Of a DNA stretch of 64,000 nucleotides, positions 35,980-44,792 are shown in pieces. Below the pieces are notes generated by a model. It was not told the DNA's origin and did not search any database. It saw only the letters and a program-made list of their open reading frames with translations. Position numbers and translations under genes: made by a program. Every line of letters begins with the position of its first letter. The stretch's first letter is position 1. Source of the DNA: Microcoleus sp. FACHB-1515 (GTDB taxonomy: Bacteria > Cyanobacteriota > Cyanobacteriia > Elainellales > Elainellaceae). The DNA is taken from the NCBI RefSeq assembly GCF_014696105.1, contig NZ_JACJPO010000022.1, positions 1-64,000 of the forward strand, written 5' to 3'.

Positions 35980-37590
35980 CTATAGAAGAACCGCTTGCGC
36001 CGATTCCCGATGTTTAACTAAAGTTGCAGCGGGCAACGCGCCTTGAATGTGGCTCCAGGGCAGAACGCGATCGATTTTCCAGTCATCATGCACGTAGAAT
36101 TCGATCGGCGGCAACTGTCCCCGCAGTTCCTTGAAAGCGCGGCGATAGCTGCCTAAAGTATCTCCGTAGTGGCGCACTAATTCGAGTAGTTTGGCAATGC
36201 GGCGATCGCCTCGTGAAATCAAAGCTTGAATCACCGACCAGCTATAGCTTTCGGGGCGAAAATCAATGCCGTGTGGACGCAATTGCTTCTGCAAAGATTT
36301 CAACCGCTTTTCCGCTTCCAAATTCACGCCATACCACTGAAATGGCGTATGCGCCTTGGGAACGAACGTGCTGCATCCTAATGTTAACCGCAGTCCCGGC
36401 GCGGCTTTTTTGACATCACGCATCATTGCGACTGTGCGATCGAGATCGTCAGAAGTTTCTCCAGGCAAGCCCACCATGCCGTAAAGTTTTAGCGCTTTGA
36501 GTCCGCCTGCTTTGGCGTTGATTGCCGCCTGAATAATTTCGTCATTCGTTAGCTTTTTGTTAATCGATTCGCGCAGGCGATCGCTTCCCGTTTCGACGGC
36601 GATCGTAATCGAATTCGTGTCATGTTTGACCAGCGTTTTCGTAAGTTTCGGCGTCACAGTATTCGTGCGAACCGAGGCAAGACTGAGGCGAACATCATCA
36701 AACTGTGGCTGATTGAGATAGTCCAAAAGCGCATCAAATTCTGGATGCTGCGTAACGGATGCACCCAACAAACCGAGGCGATTGGTGACAGCAAGGCCGC
36801 GATCGATCGCTGGAATTAATGATTCTTCCAAACTCGCCGTCCGAAACGGTAGCGTCAAATAGCTCGCCAAACAAAAGCGGCACATCTCCGGGCAGCTTCG
36901 CACAACCTCGACCATGTAAATATTTTCCCAGGCCGCTTTTTCCGTCACAACGGTTGAAGCAGACAGCACATTTCCGCGATAGGTTTGCTTCATCACCTGA
37001 GTTGGAATGTCTGGACGAACGGGAGCGATCGATCGGATTTCGCCATCCGCTCCTTCGTATATCACCTCATACAAACTGGGAACATAAACGCCCGGAACTT
37101 GTGCGAGATGTCGAAGCTGTTCAGCGCGATCGACAAAGCGAACCTGTCCGTAAGCTGCAATCAATTCACCCAGTAAATTTTCACCATCACCAAGCAGAAT
37201 GACATCAAAAAAATCGGCAAACGGCTCAGGATTTGCAGTCAAAACCGGACCGCCGCCAAACACAATTGGATGTGCCTCAGTGCGATCGCGACTGGCGATC
37301 GGAATGTCGTTCGACTCCAGCAAATTCAAGACATTGACGTAATCGAGTTCCCAAGACAGCGAAAAGCCAAACAGTTCCGGTTCAGTCGGCAGCGGTTCAT
37401 GCAAATCGGTAAACAGGCGACTCACCTGCACATCCGATCGCATTGCCAACGTCGCCCAAACAATTTGATAGCCCAAGCTAGTAATGCCGACGCTGTATTC
37501 ATTTGGAAACGCAAAAATCACCGGAATTGCATCCGGCGCGGCAACAGCAGGCGTAAACAAAAGCTGCTCAGCAGCGAAAACAGAAGACAC
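35980..37590 (-). CDS. B12-binding-type radical SAM protein
   Basis: 536 residues from a GTG at 37590 (a TTG at 37602 is an alternative). An N-terminal cobalamin-binding-like domain (IPVIFAFPNEYSVGITSLGY; VFGGGPVLTANPEPFADFFD; ILLGDGENLL) is followed by a radical SAM core with the cluster motif CPEMCRFC near residue 238 and the AdoMet loop LLGASVTQHPEFDALLDYL. The middle block IAVETGSDRLRESINKKLT and LKLYGMVGLPGETSDDL are standard. The conserved cyanobacterial family has no established reaction. It lies convergent to the GNAT gene. Confidence 0.88.
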   Translation of the reverse strand: MSSVFAAEQLLFTPAVAAPDAIPVIFAFPNEYSVGITSLGYQIVWATLAMRSDVQVSRLFTDLHEPLPTEPELFGFSLSWELDYVNVLNLLESNDIPIASRDRTEAHPIVFGGGPVLTANPEPFADFFDVILLGDGENLLGELIAAYGQVRFVDRAEQLRHLAQVPGVYVPSLYEVIYEGADGEIRSIAPVRPDIPTQVMKQTYRGNVLSASTVVTEKAAWENIYMVEVVRSCPEMCRFCLASYLTLPFRTASLEESLIPAIDRGLAVTNRLGLLGASVTQHPEFDALLDYLNQPQFDDVRLSLASVRTNTVTPKLTKTLVKHDTNSITIAVETGSDRLRESINKKLTNDEIIQAAINAKAGGLKALKLYGMVGLPGETSDDLDRTVAMMRDVKKAAPGLRLTLGCSTFVPKAHTPFQWYGVNLEAEKRLKSLQKQLRPHGIDFRPESYSWSVIQALISRGDRRIAKLLELVRHYGDTLGSYRRAFKELRGQLPPIEFYVHDDWKIDRVLPWSHIQGALPAATLVKHRESAQAVLL

Positions 37591-37723
37591 AGGCGATCGC
37601 AAAACACTATCTTCAGGCTAACACTTGGCCGAGAAATTCGTCCGACATCAGGATTTCAAAGCGCCTGCTGTGAAGAGTAAATGAGACGATGGTGAAATCG
37701 GTCTGAAATTGAGCCAAACAAAA

Positions 37724-38506
37724 ATGCAAAACTATCCGAGAGACCACTTCGAGCATTTTATTGAAATCACAAATTATTTTACTGGTTTAGAGGCGACCTT
37801 TTTCTATTACAGTCCAGGTCTTCGTGATTTGTATGTGGGTGTACAGAGCGAATCTAAATATTTTCTGATAAAGTGCACAGGAGTTAAGTACGCTCAAACC
37901 TCGGCAAGCTGGACGTTCAATAACCTCAGCGTCAGCTATGTAGAAGGTATTAATGGAGAATATAAAATTTCTGACCGAGATTGCTTCGAGGTAATGTGTA
38001 GAACTGCTTTTGTTATTGAACTGTTTAATTATCAAGAGGTCATTGGAATTGAATCGCTTCTTAAGAAGATGTTGATTACTTCTCATCTAGATTCCGCCAG
38101 CAGGAAAAAACTGAGTGAAGTAAGCCTGCTCGATGACATTCCTTTGCTGGCAAATGGAACGGTTTACCCTTTCCGTTACGATCGAGGGAAGGGCATGTTT
38201 TTTCTGGAAGTGATTACGATTCTCAAGCGAAGATTTTTCTTGGCCTGTTACGACTGCAAATTTCTGAAATTTCCTCAATTCGTTCCTGTCGAGCAACTTC
38301 GGTTAATTAGAGAAGCTGGAAGCTTATTGCTTGTTCAAGAAGCGCATGAATTCTTGCTCAAGTTCGCTTCGATCGAGCTATACAGTGACTCCGAGTTCTG
38401 GAGCTACGACCTTGAGCGCTTTAAGCAATTTAGCGATCGAGAAATGTTCATTGGAAAGTCAATTCTTTCTGTCGATGAGTTTCAAGCTTCACGTTTACTG
38501 GAATAG
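37724..38506 (+). CDS. Orphan protein of unknown function
   Basis: 260 residues from the ATG at 37724 (a TTG at 37709 is also in frame). Not recognised. It is soluble and rich in Phe, Leu, Tyr and Ser, with no signal peptide, repeats or catalytic motif that I can name. Sample segments are ATFFYYSPGLRDLYVGVQSE, FEVMCRTAFVIELFNYQEV and FFLACYDCKFLKFPQF. The gene is visibly more AT-rich, with codons such as AAT, TTT, ATT and AAA, than neighbours that favour G/C-ending codons. This suggests recent acquisition. It lies between a radical SAM gene and glutathione reductase without operon partners. Confidence 0.7.
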   Translation: MQNYPRDHFEHFIEITNYFTGLEATFFYYSPGLRDLYVGVQSESKYFLIKCTGVKYAQTSASWTFNNLSVSYVEGINGEYKISDRDCFEVMCRTAFVIELFNYQEVIGIESLLKKMLITSHLDSASRKKLSEVSLLDDIPLLANGTVYPFRYDRGKGMFFLEVITILKRRFFLACYDCKFLKFPQFVPVEQLRLIREAGSLLLVQEAHEFLLKFASIELYSDSEFWSYDLERFKQFSDREMFIGKSILSVDEFQASRLLE

Positions 38507-38515
38507 AAGCGATCG

Positions 38516-39862
38516 CTACAGCGCGTAAATTTCTTCAGCCTCAGTTGGATGAATCCCGATCGTCTGCTGCAACTGTTCATGAGTCACGCCTAACTTAATC
38601 GCAGCCGTCAAGGTTTGAATAATTTCGGCAGCGCGATCGCCCACCATGTGAGCGCCCAAAACTTTGTCAGAATGGCGATCGACAATCAGCTTAATTTGTG
38701 CCGTTTCATCGGCAGCAAGGGCGTGAAATAGCGGTTCAAATGAAGTACGATAACACTCGATCGCATCGCCAAACTTTTCGCGAGCGGCGTCTTCCGTCAT
38801 GCCGATCGAAGCGGCTTCGGGACGGGCACAAATTGCAAATGGAACCATGTTGTAATCGACGGTTTGTCGTTTGCCAAACATTGTGTCGATCGCGGCTTTT
38901 CCTTCCGCTTTGGCGACCGGAGTTAGCTGCAATCGATCGGTGCAGTCGCCAACTGCAAAGATATTGGATTGAGAAGTGCGGCTGAGAGCATCAACTGCGA
39001 TCGCGCCTTCTTTCACTTCCACGCCAGCCGATTCTAAGCCAAGATTTTCAAGATTGGGTTGGCGACCGATCGCGCACAAAACAAGGTCAGCGGTTATTGT
39101 TTTAGATCCGTCGTTGCCATCGATCGACAGGCGAATCGCATTGCCATCTTTTTCTAATCCTTTGACTTTTGATCCGGTGATGAACTGAACACCGCGATCG
39201 CTCATGCCCTGCTGTACTGCGATTTGAATATCGAAATCAAAGCCATCTAGAATGCGATCGTTTGCTTCAATGATCGTGACTTCACAGTTTAAATTGCGAA
39301 GAACACTACCAAACTCAACGCCAATATAGCCACCGCCCATAATTGCAATGTGGCGAGGCAATTTTTCCAGATCAAACATTTGATCGGAGATTAACGCGAG
39401 TTCAATGCCAGGAATTTTGGGGCGGGTGGGTTTGCCGCCAACGGCAATCAGAATTTTGTCAGTTGTGACCTGTCGATCGCTCAACTTCACCGTATGCGAA
39501 TCGACGAGCGTGGCGCGATCGACAAAAATTTCAATTCCGTTTTTCTTCAGGTTTTCGAGCGAAGATTGACTCAATTTCTGCAAATATTCGCGCATTGCTT
39601 TCGAGAAATTTTGCCAGTCAAAATCTGCTTGACATTCGCTCCAGCCATAGCGTTTGGCAGCGGCAAAATGACGGGGAAAATCTGAAGCATAAACCATCAA
39701 TCGCTTCGCGATACAGCCGCGATTAACGCAGGTTCCGCCAAAATCTTTTGATTCTGCAATTGCTACTTTCGCGCCGTAAGCCGCCGCTCGTTTCGCCGCT
39801 GCAACGCCACCGGAGCCGCCACCAATGATGAAGAGATCGTAGTCAAATTGTGCGCTGGTCAT
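38516..39862 (-). CDS. gor: Glutathione reductase
   Basis: 448 residues from the ATG at 39862 (frame open to 39892). It reduces GSSG with NAD(P)H. FAD fold FIIGGGSGGVAAAKRAAAYG near residue 9; redox disulfide GGTCVNRGCIAKRLMVYAS near residue 43; pyridine-nucleotide fold IAIMGGGYIGVEFGSVL near residue 170; FAD-binding IFAVGDCTDR; and the catalytic GIHPTEAEE at the C-terminus. Cyanobacterial enzymes share VNRG between the cysteines. The following IAKRL replaces the more usual VPKKL, a mild oddity. It lies next to dps, another oxidative-stress gene, on the same strand. Confidence 0.94.
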   Translation of the reverse strand: MTSAQFDYDLFIIGGGSGGVAAAKRAAAYGAKVAIAESKDFGGTCVNRGCIAKRLMVYASDFPRHFAAAKRYGWSECQADFDWQNFSKAMREYLQKLSQSSLENLKKNGIEIFVDRATLVDSHTVKLSDRQVTTDKILIAVGGKPTRPKIPGIELALISDQMFDLEKLPRHIAIMGGGYIGVEFGSVLRNLNCEVTIIEANDRILDGFDFDIQIAVQQGMSDRGVQFITGSKVKGLEKDGNAIRLSIDGNDGSKTITADLVLCAIGRQPNLENLGLESAGVEVKEGAIAVDALSRTSQSNIFAVGDCTDRLQLTPVAKAEGKAAIDTMFGKRQTVDYNMVPFAICARPEAASIGMTEDAAREKFGDAIECYRTSFEPLFHALAADETAQIKLIVDRHSDKVLGAHMVGDRAAEIIQTLTAAIKLGVTHEQLQQTIGIHPTEAEEIYAL

Positions 39863-39891
39863 CGCTCTAGCTGTGAATTGGACATACAGCA

Positions 39892-39918
39892 ACAGGGGCG
39901 TAGCCTATACGCCCCTGT
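39892..39918 (-). terminator. Hairpin between dps and gor
   Basis: ACAGGGGCGTA pairs with TACGCCCCTGT around a 5-base loop, 29 bases beyond the dps stop. No T-run; probable 3'-end hairpin. The GGGGCG...CGCCCC word is a common cyanobacterial intergenic repeat. Confidence 0.55.
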
Positions 39919-39946
39919 CAGTTCAATCAAGGCATCAAGTTAATTC

Positions 39947-40540
39947 CTATTTGGAATTGGTCGTCGAGCCGACGGGAGTTTTGCTTTCTTCGTAGGGGTT
40001 GCTGTGCACGGTTTCGATCGGCTCACCATCCACAAACGATCGCAGCATCCACGCCATTTCTTCGTGTGCTTCCATCAGTCCGGTGAGGAAGTCAGCCGTA
40101 CCTTCATCATGGAAATCATCCGAGCAGGTGTCGATGTGCTGGCGCAGCGTGCGGATGATGTGTTCGTGGTCGCTTTGCAGACGTTGAATCATTTCAGTCG
40201 CCATTGGGATATCGCCCGGATGTTCCTTGAGCGAACCGACTTCAACAAATTCACGAGCCGTTCCCAAGGGGAAGAAACCAAGGGCGCGGGTACGTTCGGC
40301 GATCGCATCAATGTTTTGCGACAGCGCTTGATATTGCTCTTCTAACAAGGTATGAACCGATTGGAACTGCGGCCCGGTCACATCCCAGTGATATTTCTTG
40401 GTTTTAATTTGCAGCAAATAGGAATTTGCCAAATTTTCGTTCAGCAATTTGCAAACGCCTTCGCGCTGCTCGTCGCTCAAACCGATATTTACACGTCGCA
40501 TGGGCATCGCTGAAATTCCCGTTTCGTTAACTAACTTCAT
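39947..40540 (-). CDS. dps: Dps-family ferritin-like protein
   Basis: 197 residues. DNA-protection-during-starvation protein that forms a dodecamer and oxidises ferrous iron with peroxide. The inter-subunit ferroxidase ligands are in KKYHWDVTGPQFQSVHTLLE (His, Asp, Glu) with the matching IDAIAERTRALGFFPLGTAR block. The four-helix bundle continues to HEEMAWMLRSFVDG. The C-terminal tail (TVHSNPYEESKTPVGSTTNS) is flexible. The start at 40540 is assumed; a second Met lies 12 residues in. No clear Shine-Dalgarno. Confidence 0.93.
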   Translation of the reverse strand: MKLVNETGISAMPMRRVNIGLSDEQREGVCKLLNENLANSYLLQIKTKKYHWDVTGPQFQSVHTLLEEQYQALSQNIDAIAERTRALGFFPLGTAREFVEVGSLKEHPGDIPMATEMIQRLQSDHEHIIRTLRQHIDTCSDDFHDEGTADFLTGLMEAHEEMAWMLRSFVDGEPIETVHSNPYEESKTPVGSTTNSK

Positions 40541-40863
40541 TTATTAGTTGACCGAATTTTCCCTACTTCCGCCATCTATCAACTGAGAGATCATCGAGCG
40601 TGGATTTTTTGATGGATTAACCCCTTTGGAAAGAGGCAAGCCAGGCGATCGACCCTCAGTCAAACTTATGCGGCTCGTTCCCGTAGTTTTTGGATTGATG
40701 AGTGTATAGAAGAACACAAAAATGACAGGCGATCGCCCTACCGAAACGGTGAAGTTTGCCGTACTCAAACCCTACCTTAAAATGGCGGAAATCCGCTTGC
40801 CGTGCGCCTTTCAAACCTTTTGCGATCGGTCACAATAGAACTATAGAAGAGCTTTCCAGCAGT
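40541..40863. other. Intergenic between dps and the DUF370-like gene
   Basis: About 320 bases between divergent genes, which should carry the dps promoter. A 74-codon frame on the minus strand (40544-40768) has no Shine-Dalgarno and no recognisable product, and the DUF370-like frame extends to 40756 without homology. No RNA gene seen. Confidence 0.4.
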
Positions 40864-41220
40864 ATGAGAATTCAGTCATCGGTACTCGTTCATCTCGGTT
40901 ACGGTAAGTATGTGCGATCGGATCAGGTGACTTCCGTGCTTCCCATTGACGAAGATCGCGGCCCCGGTCGTCGGACGTTTGTGCATGTGCAGGGTCAGCA
41001 AGATCCGCTGGTGGCTTCGCGGGCGGAAGATTCGATCGTGCGCGATCTCGTCCAAGAGCCGCGCGAGGTTACGCAGTCACGCCAGCAGCAAGAGATTCTC
41101 AGCGATTTGCTCACTGAGTTAAACAACGTCAATGCCACTGTTCGCCGCATTGCTCGCGACGAGGGCGGACTTGACCTAGAGCGCCTAGAGCGTCGTATCC
41201 GCACCGTTCTCGAAGAGTAG
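40864..41220 (+). CDS. Small cyanobacterial protein, RemA/DUF370-like
   Basis: 118 residues from the ATG at 40864. The first 60 residues (IQSSVLVHLGYGKYVRSDQV, SVLPIDEDRGPGRRTFVHVQ) resemble the small beta-rich DUF370/RemA fold, a DNA-binding regulator in Bacillus; this is a loose match. The C-terminal half is helical and charged: QSRQQQEILSDLLTELNNVN, ATVRRIARDEGGLDLERLER. Conserved in cyanobacteria, function unknown. A hairpin follows at 41230-41257. Confidence 0.7.
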   Translation: MRIQSSVLVHLGYGKYVRSDQVTSVLPIDEDRGPGRRTFVHVQGQQDPLVASRAEDSIVRDLVQEPREVTQSRQQQEILSDLLTELNNVNATVRRIARDEGGLDLERLERRIRTVLEE

Positions 41221-41229
41221 TTTGATTGT

Positions 41230-41257
41230 GGGCTGAAGCATTTTCCGCCTTCAGCCC
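41230..41257 (+). terminator. Hairpin after the DUF370-like gene
   Basis: GGGCTGAAG pairs with CTTCAGCCC around a 10-base loop, 10 bases after the stop, before the radical SAM start at 41290. No T-run, so termination may be partial. Confidence 0.6.
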
Positions 41258-41289
41258 AATCGCTTCACTCGTCCTTTATCGATTTTTTC

Positions 41290-42342
41290 ATGCAAGCTTC
41301 TACGATCGATCGCTCGTCCACTCGTCCGACTCGTCTCTGGATGCCGGAGCGCGTCGTATTCACCCCCGCCGCCCTGGAGCAGCCCTGGGGTCAGCAGATT
41401 TTGGAGCGCGTTCAGGCGTTGAATTTGCCTGTTGAGGAGTTGCCGCGCAACCGCTTGACCGGAGTGCGGGGCGAAGATGAGCGCGAGACTTATGCGATCG
41501 CCAAGCGTACCTTTGCCGTTGTGACGGCTCCACCGAGCCAGTTGAAGCTCAGCCCAATTCCGCCGTCTGCCGACTGGCAGTTTCACCTGGCGGAGGGCTG
41601 TCCCGCCCACTGTCAGTATTGCTATTTGGCCGGAAGTTTGTCTGGCCCGCCTGTGATTCGCGCTTATGCGAATCTGCCACAGATTCTTGAGAATTTAGGC
41701 GGCTACGAGAACAAAGCGCAGACGAGCTTTGAGGTAAGCTGCTACACCGATCCGCTGGGAATCGAACATTTGACCGGAAGTTTGGCCGAGTGCATTCGCT
41801 ATTTTGGCACGCGCGATCGCGCTCAACTGCGCTGGGTGTCGAAGTTCGATGCGGTTGATGGTCTGCTCGACCTGCCGCACAACGGGCGGACGCGCTGTCG
41901 AGTCAGCGTTAATGCTGCCCCCATTTCGACCAAGCTTGAAGGCGGCACGGCCACTGTTGCCAATCGGCTGCAAGGACTGCGGAAGCTGGCTCAGGCGGAC
42001 TATCCGATCGGTTTGGTGATTGCGCCGATTATGCCTGTGGAAGATTGGGAGCAGCACTACCGCGATTTGTTTGACGCGATCGAGTCTGCTTTAGACTTCG
42101 ATTGCGATCTCACCTTTGAGCTGATTTCACACCGCTTCACGCCCGGATCAAAGGAAGTCTTACAGTCCTGGTATCCCAACAGCAAGCTTGATCTGGACGA
42201 GGCAGGCCGCGTAATCAAGCGCAACAAGTTCGGCGGCGTCAAGTATGTGTATGACGGCGAGACGATGAAGACGCTAAAGGCGTTCTTTGAGCGCGAGATC
42301 GATCGCCGCTTCCCGCAAGCCAAGATTTTGTATTGGACGTGA
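41290..42342 (+). CDS. Spore photoproduct lyase-like radical SAM protein
   Basis: 350 residues. The cluster motif is EGCPAHCQYCYLAGSL near residue 102 (three Cys, CxxxCxxC), in the position and form of SplB. The later block SCYTDPLGIEHLTGSLAECI parallels the SPL region ending in its catalytic Cys neighbourhood, and RRVSVNAAPISTKLEGGTA-like and HRFTPGSKEVLQSWYPNSKL segments match SPL family proteins in cyanobacteria. SPL repairs the UV spore photoproduct with AdoMet in Bacillus. Cyanobacteria make no such spores, so the substrate here is open. An upstream stem-loop and a downstream dispersed hairpin flank it. Confidence 0.87.
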   Translation: MQASTIDRSSTRPTRLWMPERVVFTPAALEQPWGQQILERVQALNLPVEELPRNRLTGVRGEDERETYAIAKRTFAVVTAPPSQLKLSPIPPSADWQFHLAEGCPAHCQYCYLAGSLSGPPVIRAYANLPQILENLGGYENKAQTSFEVSCYTDPLGIEHLTGSLAECIRYFGTRDRAQLRWVSKFDAVDGLLDLPHNGRTRCRVSVNAAPISTKLEGGTATVANRLQGLRKLAQADYPIGLVIAPIMPVEDWEQHYRDLFDAIESALDFDCDLTFELISHRFTPGSKEVLQSWYPNSKLDLDEAGRVIKRNKFGGVKYVYDGETMKTLKAFFEREIDRRFPQAKILYWT

Positions 42343-42358
42343 TGCATTAATCTCCGTA

Positions 42359-42380
42359 GGGGCACGGCCTTGTCATGCCC
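42359..42380. repeat. GGGGCACGGCC-type hairpin between convergent genes
   Basis: GGGGCA and TGCCC pair across CGGCCTTGTCA, between the stops of the SPL-like gene and the TPR-protease gene. This word is a common dispersed repeat in cyanobacteria and may help end transcripts from both sides. Confidence 0.45.
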
Positions 42381-42399
42381 TTACTCATCCTTCAGCCTG

Positions 42400-43860
42400 C
42401 TATCGATAAAACTCGACTTCATTTGGCAACAGACGGACGTGATAGCCGCTTAAGAAGTCTTGTCCGAGCAGCGCTTCCACCTCGGACGGCGCGATCATCA
42501 CCTCAATGTCTTTGGCGATCGCGCCGCCAACCGCGATCGATCGTACCCAGCCCGAATCAAACTCGACATATCGCCCATCGGCCAGTCGTCCCCACGCGCG
42601 TCCGGTGGGCTGAATGTTGAGGGCATACGCCATTTTTTGCGAAATGAGCGATCGCCCCGCCCCGGTATCTAGCACGACATCAAAGGTATATTGACCGTTG
42701 AACACAGCTTCAATTACGGGAATGCCGCCGATGCGATATTTGATTGGGACGCGAATGATCGCGGCTTCTGCGGCTGCTTTTGCTTTTTGGGTGTCTCGCA
42801 GTGAATTCGCTTGCGCCAAGGCTTTTTGATGCATCGCCGCATCGCTGCGATCGAACCAGATCGAAGCGGCCTGCTGATAGTCGGCAATGCTGCCGTCCAG
42901 TTCGCCCATTTCTTGCTGAACAGAAGCTCGCGCAAAGTAAGCAGCGGCATTTTGGGGCGCAATTCCGATCGCATTGGAGTAGTCCTTAAAGGCGTTTTCC
43001 CAATCGCCTGCTCGTCCATGCGCCTGAGCGCGTTGCAGGTACAGTTCGGCGTTGCTGCTGTCCTCGCGAATCAGCGTGGTGAAGTCAGCGATCGCGCCTG
43101 CCGCATCACCGATCAGCGATCGCACAATTGCCCGCTGCATTTGAATGTCGCGATTTTTGGCATCGAGCTTTTGCGCTTTGGTGATCGTGGCGATCGCCGC
43201 TGCTGCATCACCCAATTTGGCCTGAACTTGACTGAGCAAGCAAAGTGCTTCAATGTGATGCGGCTCCAGGTTCAGCAGCCAGGTTAAATCAAACTGAGCC
43301 TCTTGATAGTTTCCCTGCTCAATTTTCGATCGAATTTTCTCCAAGAAATCCGGTATGGAAACGGGATCAAACGTGAATTGGCGCGGAGCAGGCAGAACGA
43401 TTTGAGTCGATTGCCGCTGAGATTCCAACCGCTGCAACGTCTGAATTTGATCGAGGCAAAGTCGCGCATGGTCTTTGTTGGCTCGATCGAGATGAAGCTG
43501 GGCGGCTTGCTTGTAGGCAGCGATCGCGTCGGCGAATTTTTCCTGCTGAGCGTAGGCTTTGCCCAAAAGCTGATAGGCCGCAGCGGATTTTTCAAGCTGA
43601 AGGGCGCGTTGAGCATCCGCGATCGCCTGTCCGGGATTGCCCTCGATCAAATACAGCATTCCGCGCTGCAAAAACGCTGCCGCTGTCGGCTTAAATCGAA
43701 TCGATTTGCTGTAGTCGGCGATCGCATCGGCAACGCGATTCAGCTTGGCGTGAATGCGACCGCGCTGATAGAACGCATCCGGGTCTGGAGTTTGGCGCAG
43801 CTTTTGATCGAGCGCGTTCAAGGCTGCCACCAAATCGATCGAAGGTTCCGATAAGCTCAT
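42400..43860 (-). CDS. TPR protein with retropepsin-like aspartic protease domain
   Basis: 486 residues from the ATG at 43860 (GGAG 8 bases upstream; frame open to 43914). About eight TPR repeats cover residues 1-365 (for example AFYQRGRIHAKLNRVADAIA and AAAYFARASVQQEMGELDGS). The last 120 residues form a clan AA aspartic protease domain: FDVVLDTGAGRSLISQKMAY holds the catalytic DTGA, followed by RLADGRYVEFDSGWVRSIAV and VEALLGQDFLSGYHVRL, the second hydrophobic-Gly signature. It has one copy of the motif, so it should work as a dimer. No signal peptide. The substrate is unknown; proteins of this layout recur in cyanobacteria. Confidence 0.88.
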   Translation of the reverse strand: MSLSEPSIDLVAALNALDQKLRQTPDPDAFYQRGRIHAKLNRVADAIADYSKSIRFKPTAAAFLQRGMLYLIEGNPGQAIADAQRALQLEKSAAAYQLLGKAYAQQEKFADAIAAYKQAAQLHLDRANKDHARLCLDQIQTLQRLESQRQSTQIVLPAPRQFTFDPVSIPDFLEKIRSKIEQGNYQEAQFDLTWLLNLEPHHIEALCLLSQVQAKLGDAAAAIATITKAQKLDAKNRDIQMQRAIVRSLIGDAAGAIADFTTLIREDSSNAELYLQRAQAHGRAGDWENAFKDYSNAIGIAPQNAAAYFARASVQQEMGELDGSIADYQQAASIWFDRSDAAMHQKALAQANSLRDTQKAKAAAEAAIIRVPIKYRIGGIPVIEAVFNGQYTFDVVLDTGAGRSLISQKMAYALNIQPTGRAWGRLADGRYVEFDSGWVRSIAVGGAIAKDIEVMIAPSEVEALLGQDFLSGYHVRLLPNEVEFYR

Positions 43861-43932
43861 AGGCCGAACTCCACATCTTTTTGAAGTCTCAGCGATGACT
43901 TCAGGGATTGTCAATGATTTTTCGCACAGCGG

Positions 43933-44607
43933 TCAGGGAGCAGACAGTCCAGCATTTTGACGAGTCAAACACGCGATCGCTTCTTCCATGCTCACTTGCG
44001 GAAACGCCGTATAGAAGCGGCTGACGCTGCTAAATTGACTGGGTGCGGTGAGAACAACGACGCGATCGCCCCACTGCTGCAACAAATTCAGCATCCGCAG
44101 CGGCGCAACCGGAGCGCAAATCAGCAGGGCAGCAGGATGTTTGTGGCGCAGGGCGCGGGCAGCAACAGCGATCGTCAAACCCGTAGCAATGCCGTCATCT
44201 ACCAAAATGGCGATCGTCCCTGCCAGATCAATTTGCGGGCGCAGCGGGGCGAACTGCTCAAGCTGATCTTTGGCTTTGGCTTGTGCCTCAGTCAATGCGG
44301 TGCGCCACGACCCGGACTGCCAAAGTGTGAAGGTCTCCTGACGCGATCGCAAAATATGTCCATCAGCGGTGACGGCTCCGATCGCCAATTCCGGATTTTC
44401 GGGGCGCGTTACTTTTTTGGCAACGATCACATCTAGCGGACAGTTCAAGGCTTGGGCGATCGGGGCGGCAACGGGCAAACCGCCTCTGGGCAAGGCACAG
44501 ACGATCGAACGCGCCACAATGCCCAGCTTGTCCACTTCGGCGCGAACTGCCTCGGCAAGCTGCACCCCAGCATCATGTCGGTCGTCAAATCGCAGCGATC
44601 GAGCCAT
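43933..44607 (-). CDS. Phosphoribosyltransferase
   Basis: 224 residues from the ATG at 44607 (AGGAAG upstream; frame open to 44673). Type I PRTase with the PRPP-binding loop ILVDDGIATGLTIAVAARAL near residue 128 and the hood SIVCALPRGGLPVAAPIAQ. This group is often annotated as a predicted phosphoribosyltransferase and can be fused to a hydrolase elsewhere; the base acceptor is not known. The gene is 72 bases downstream of the TPR-protease start and divergent from the uracil-DNA glycosylase. Confidence 0.85.
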   Translation of the reverse strand: MARSLRFDDRHDAGVQLAEAVRAEVDKLGIVARSIVCALPRGGLPVAAPIAQALNCPLDVIVAKKVTRPENPELAIGAVTADGHILRSRQETFTLWQSGSWRTALTEAQAKAKDQLEQFAPLRPQIDLAGTIAILVDDGIATGLTIAVAARALRHKHPAALLICAPVAPLRMLNLLQQWGDRVVVLTAPSQFSSVSRFYTAFPQVSMEEAIACLTRQNAGLSAP

Positions 44608-44792
44608 TGCACTTCCTGTCAGATACTTCCGATCATGCCTGATTCGCGATCGAACGGTATCTCTCTGTAACAATCCGTCTTGCGGAGCGCGATCGCGCAG
44701 GCAACCCAGGTTCTAGAATGGATAAGCTCTACCGTAGCGCGATCGGTTTGATAGACTGCCGACACTCAACACCCGTAGTTTTTGCGATCTCT

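Noticed and set aside
40544-40768. 74-codon frame on the minus strand between dps and the DUF370-like gene
   Set aside because: No Shine-Dalgarno, low-complexity sequence and overlap with promoter DNA; most likely chance.
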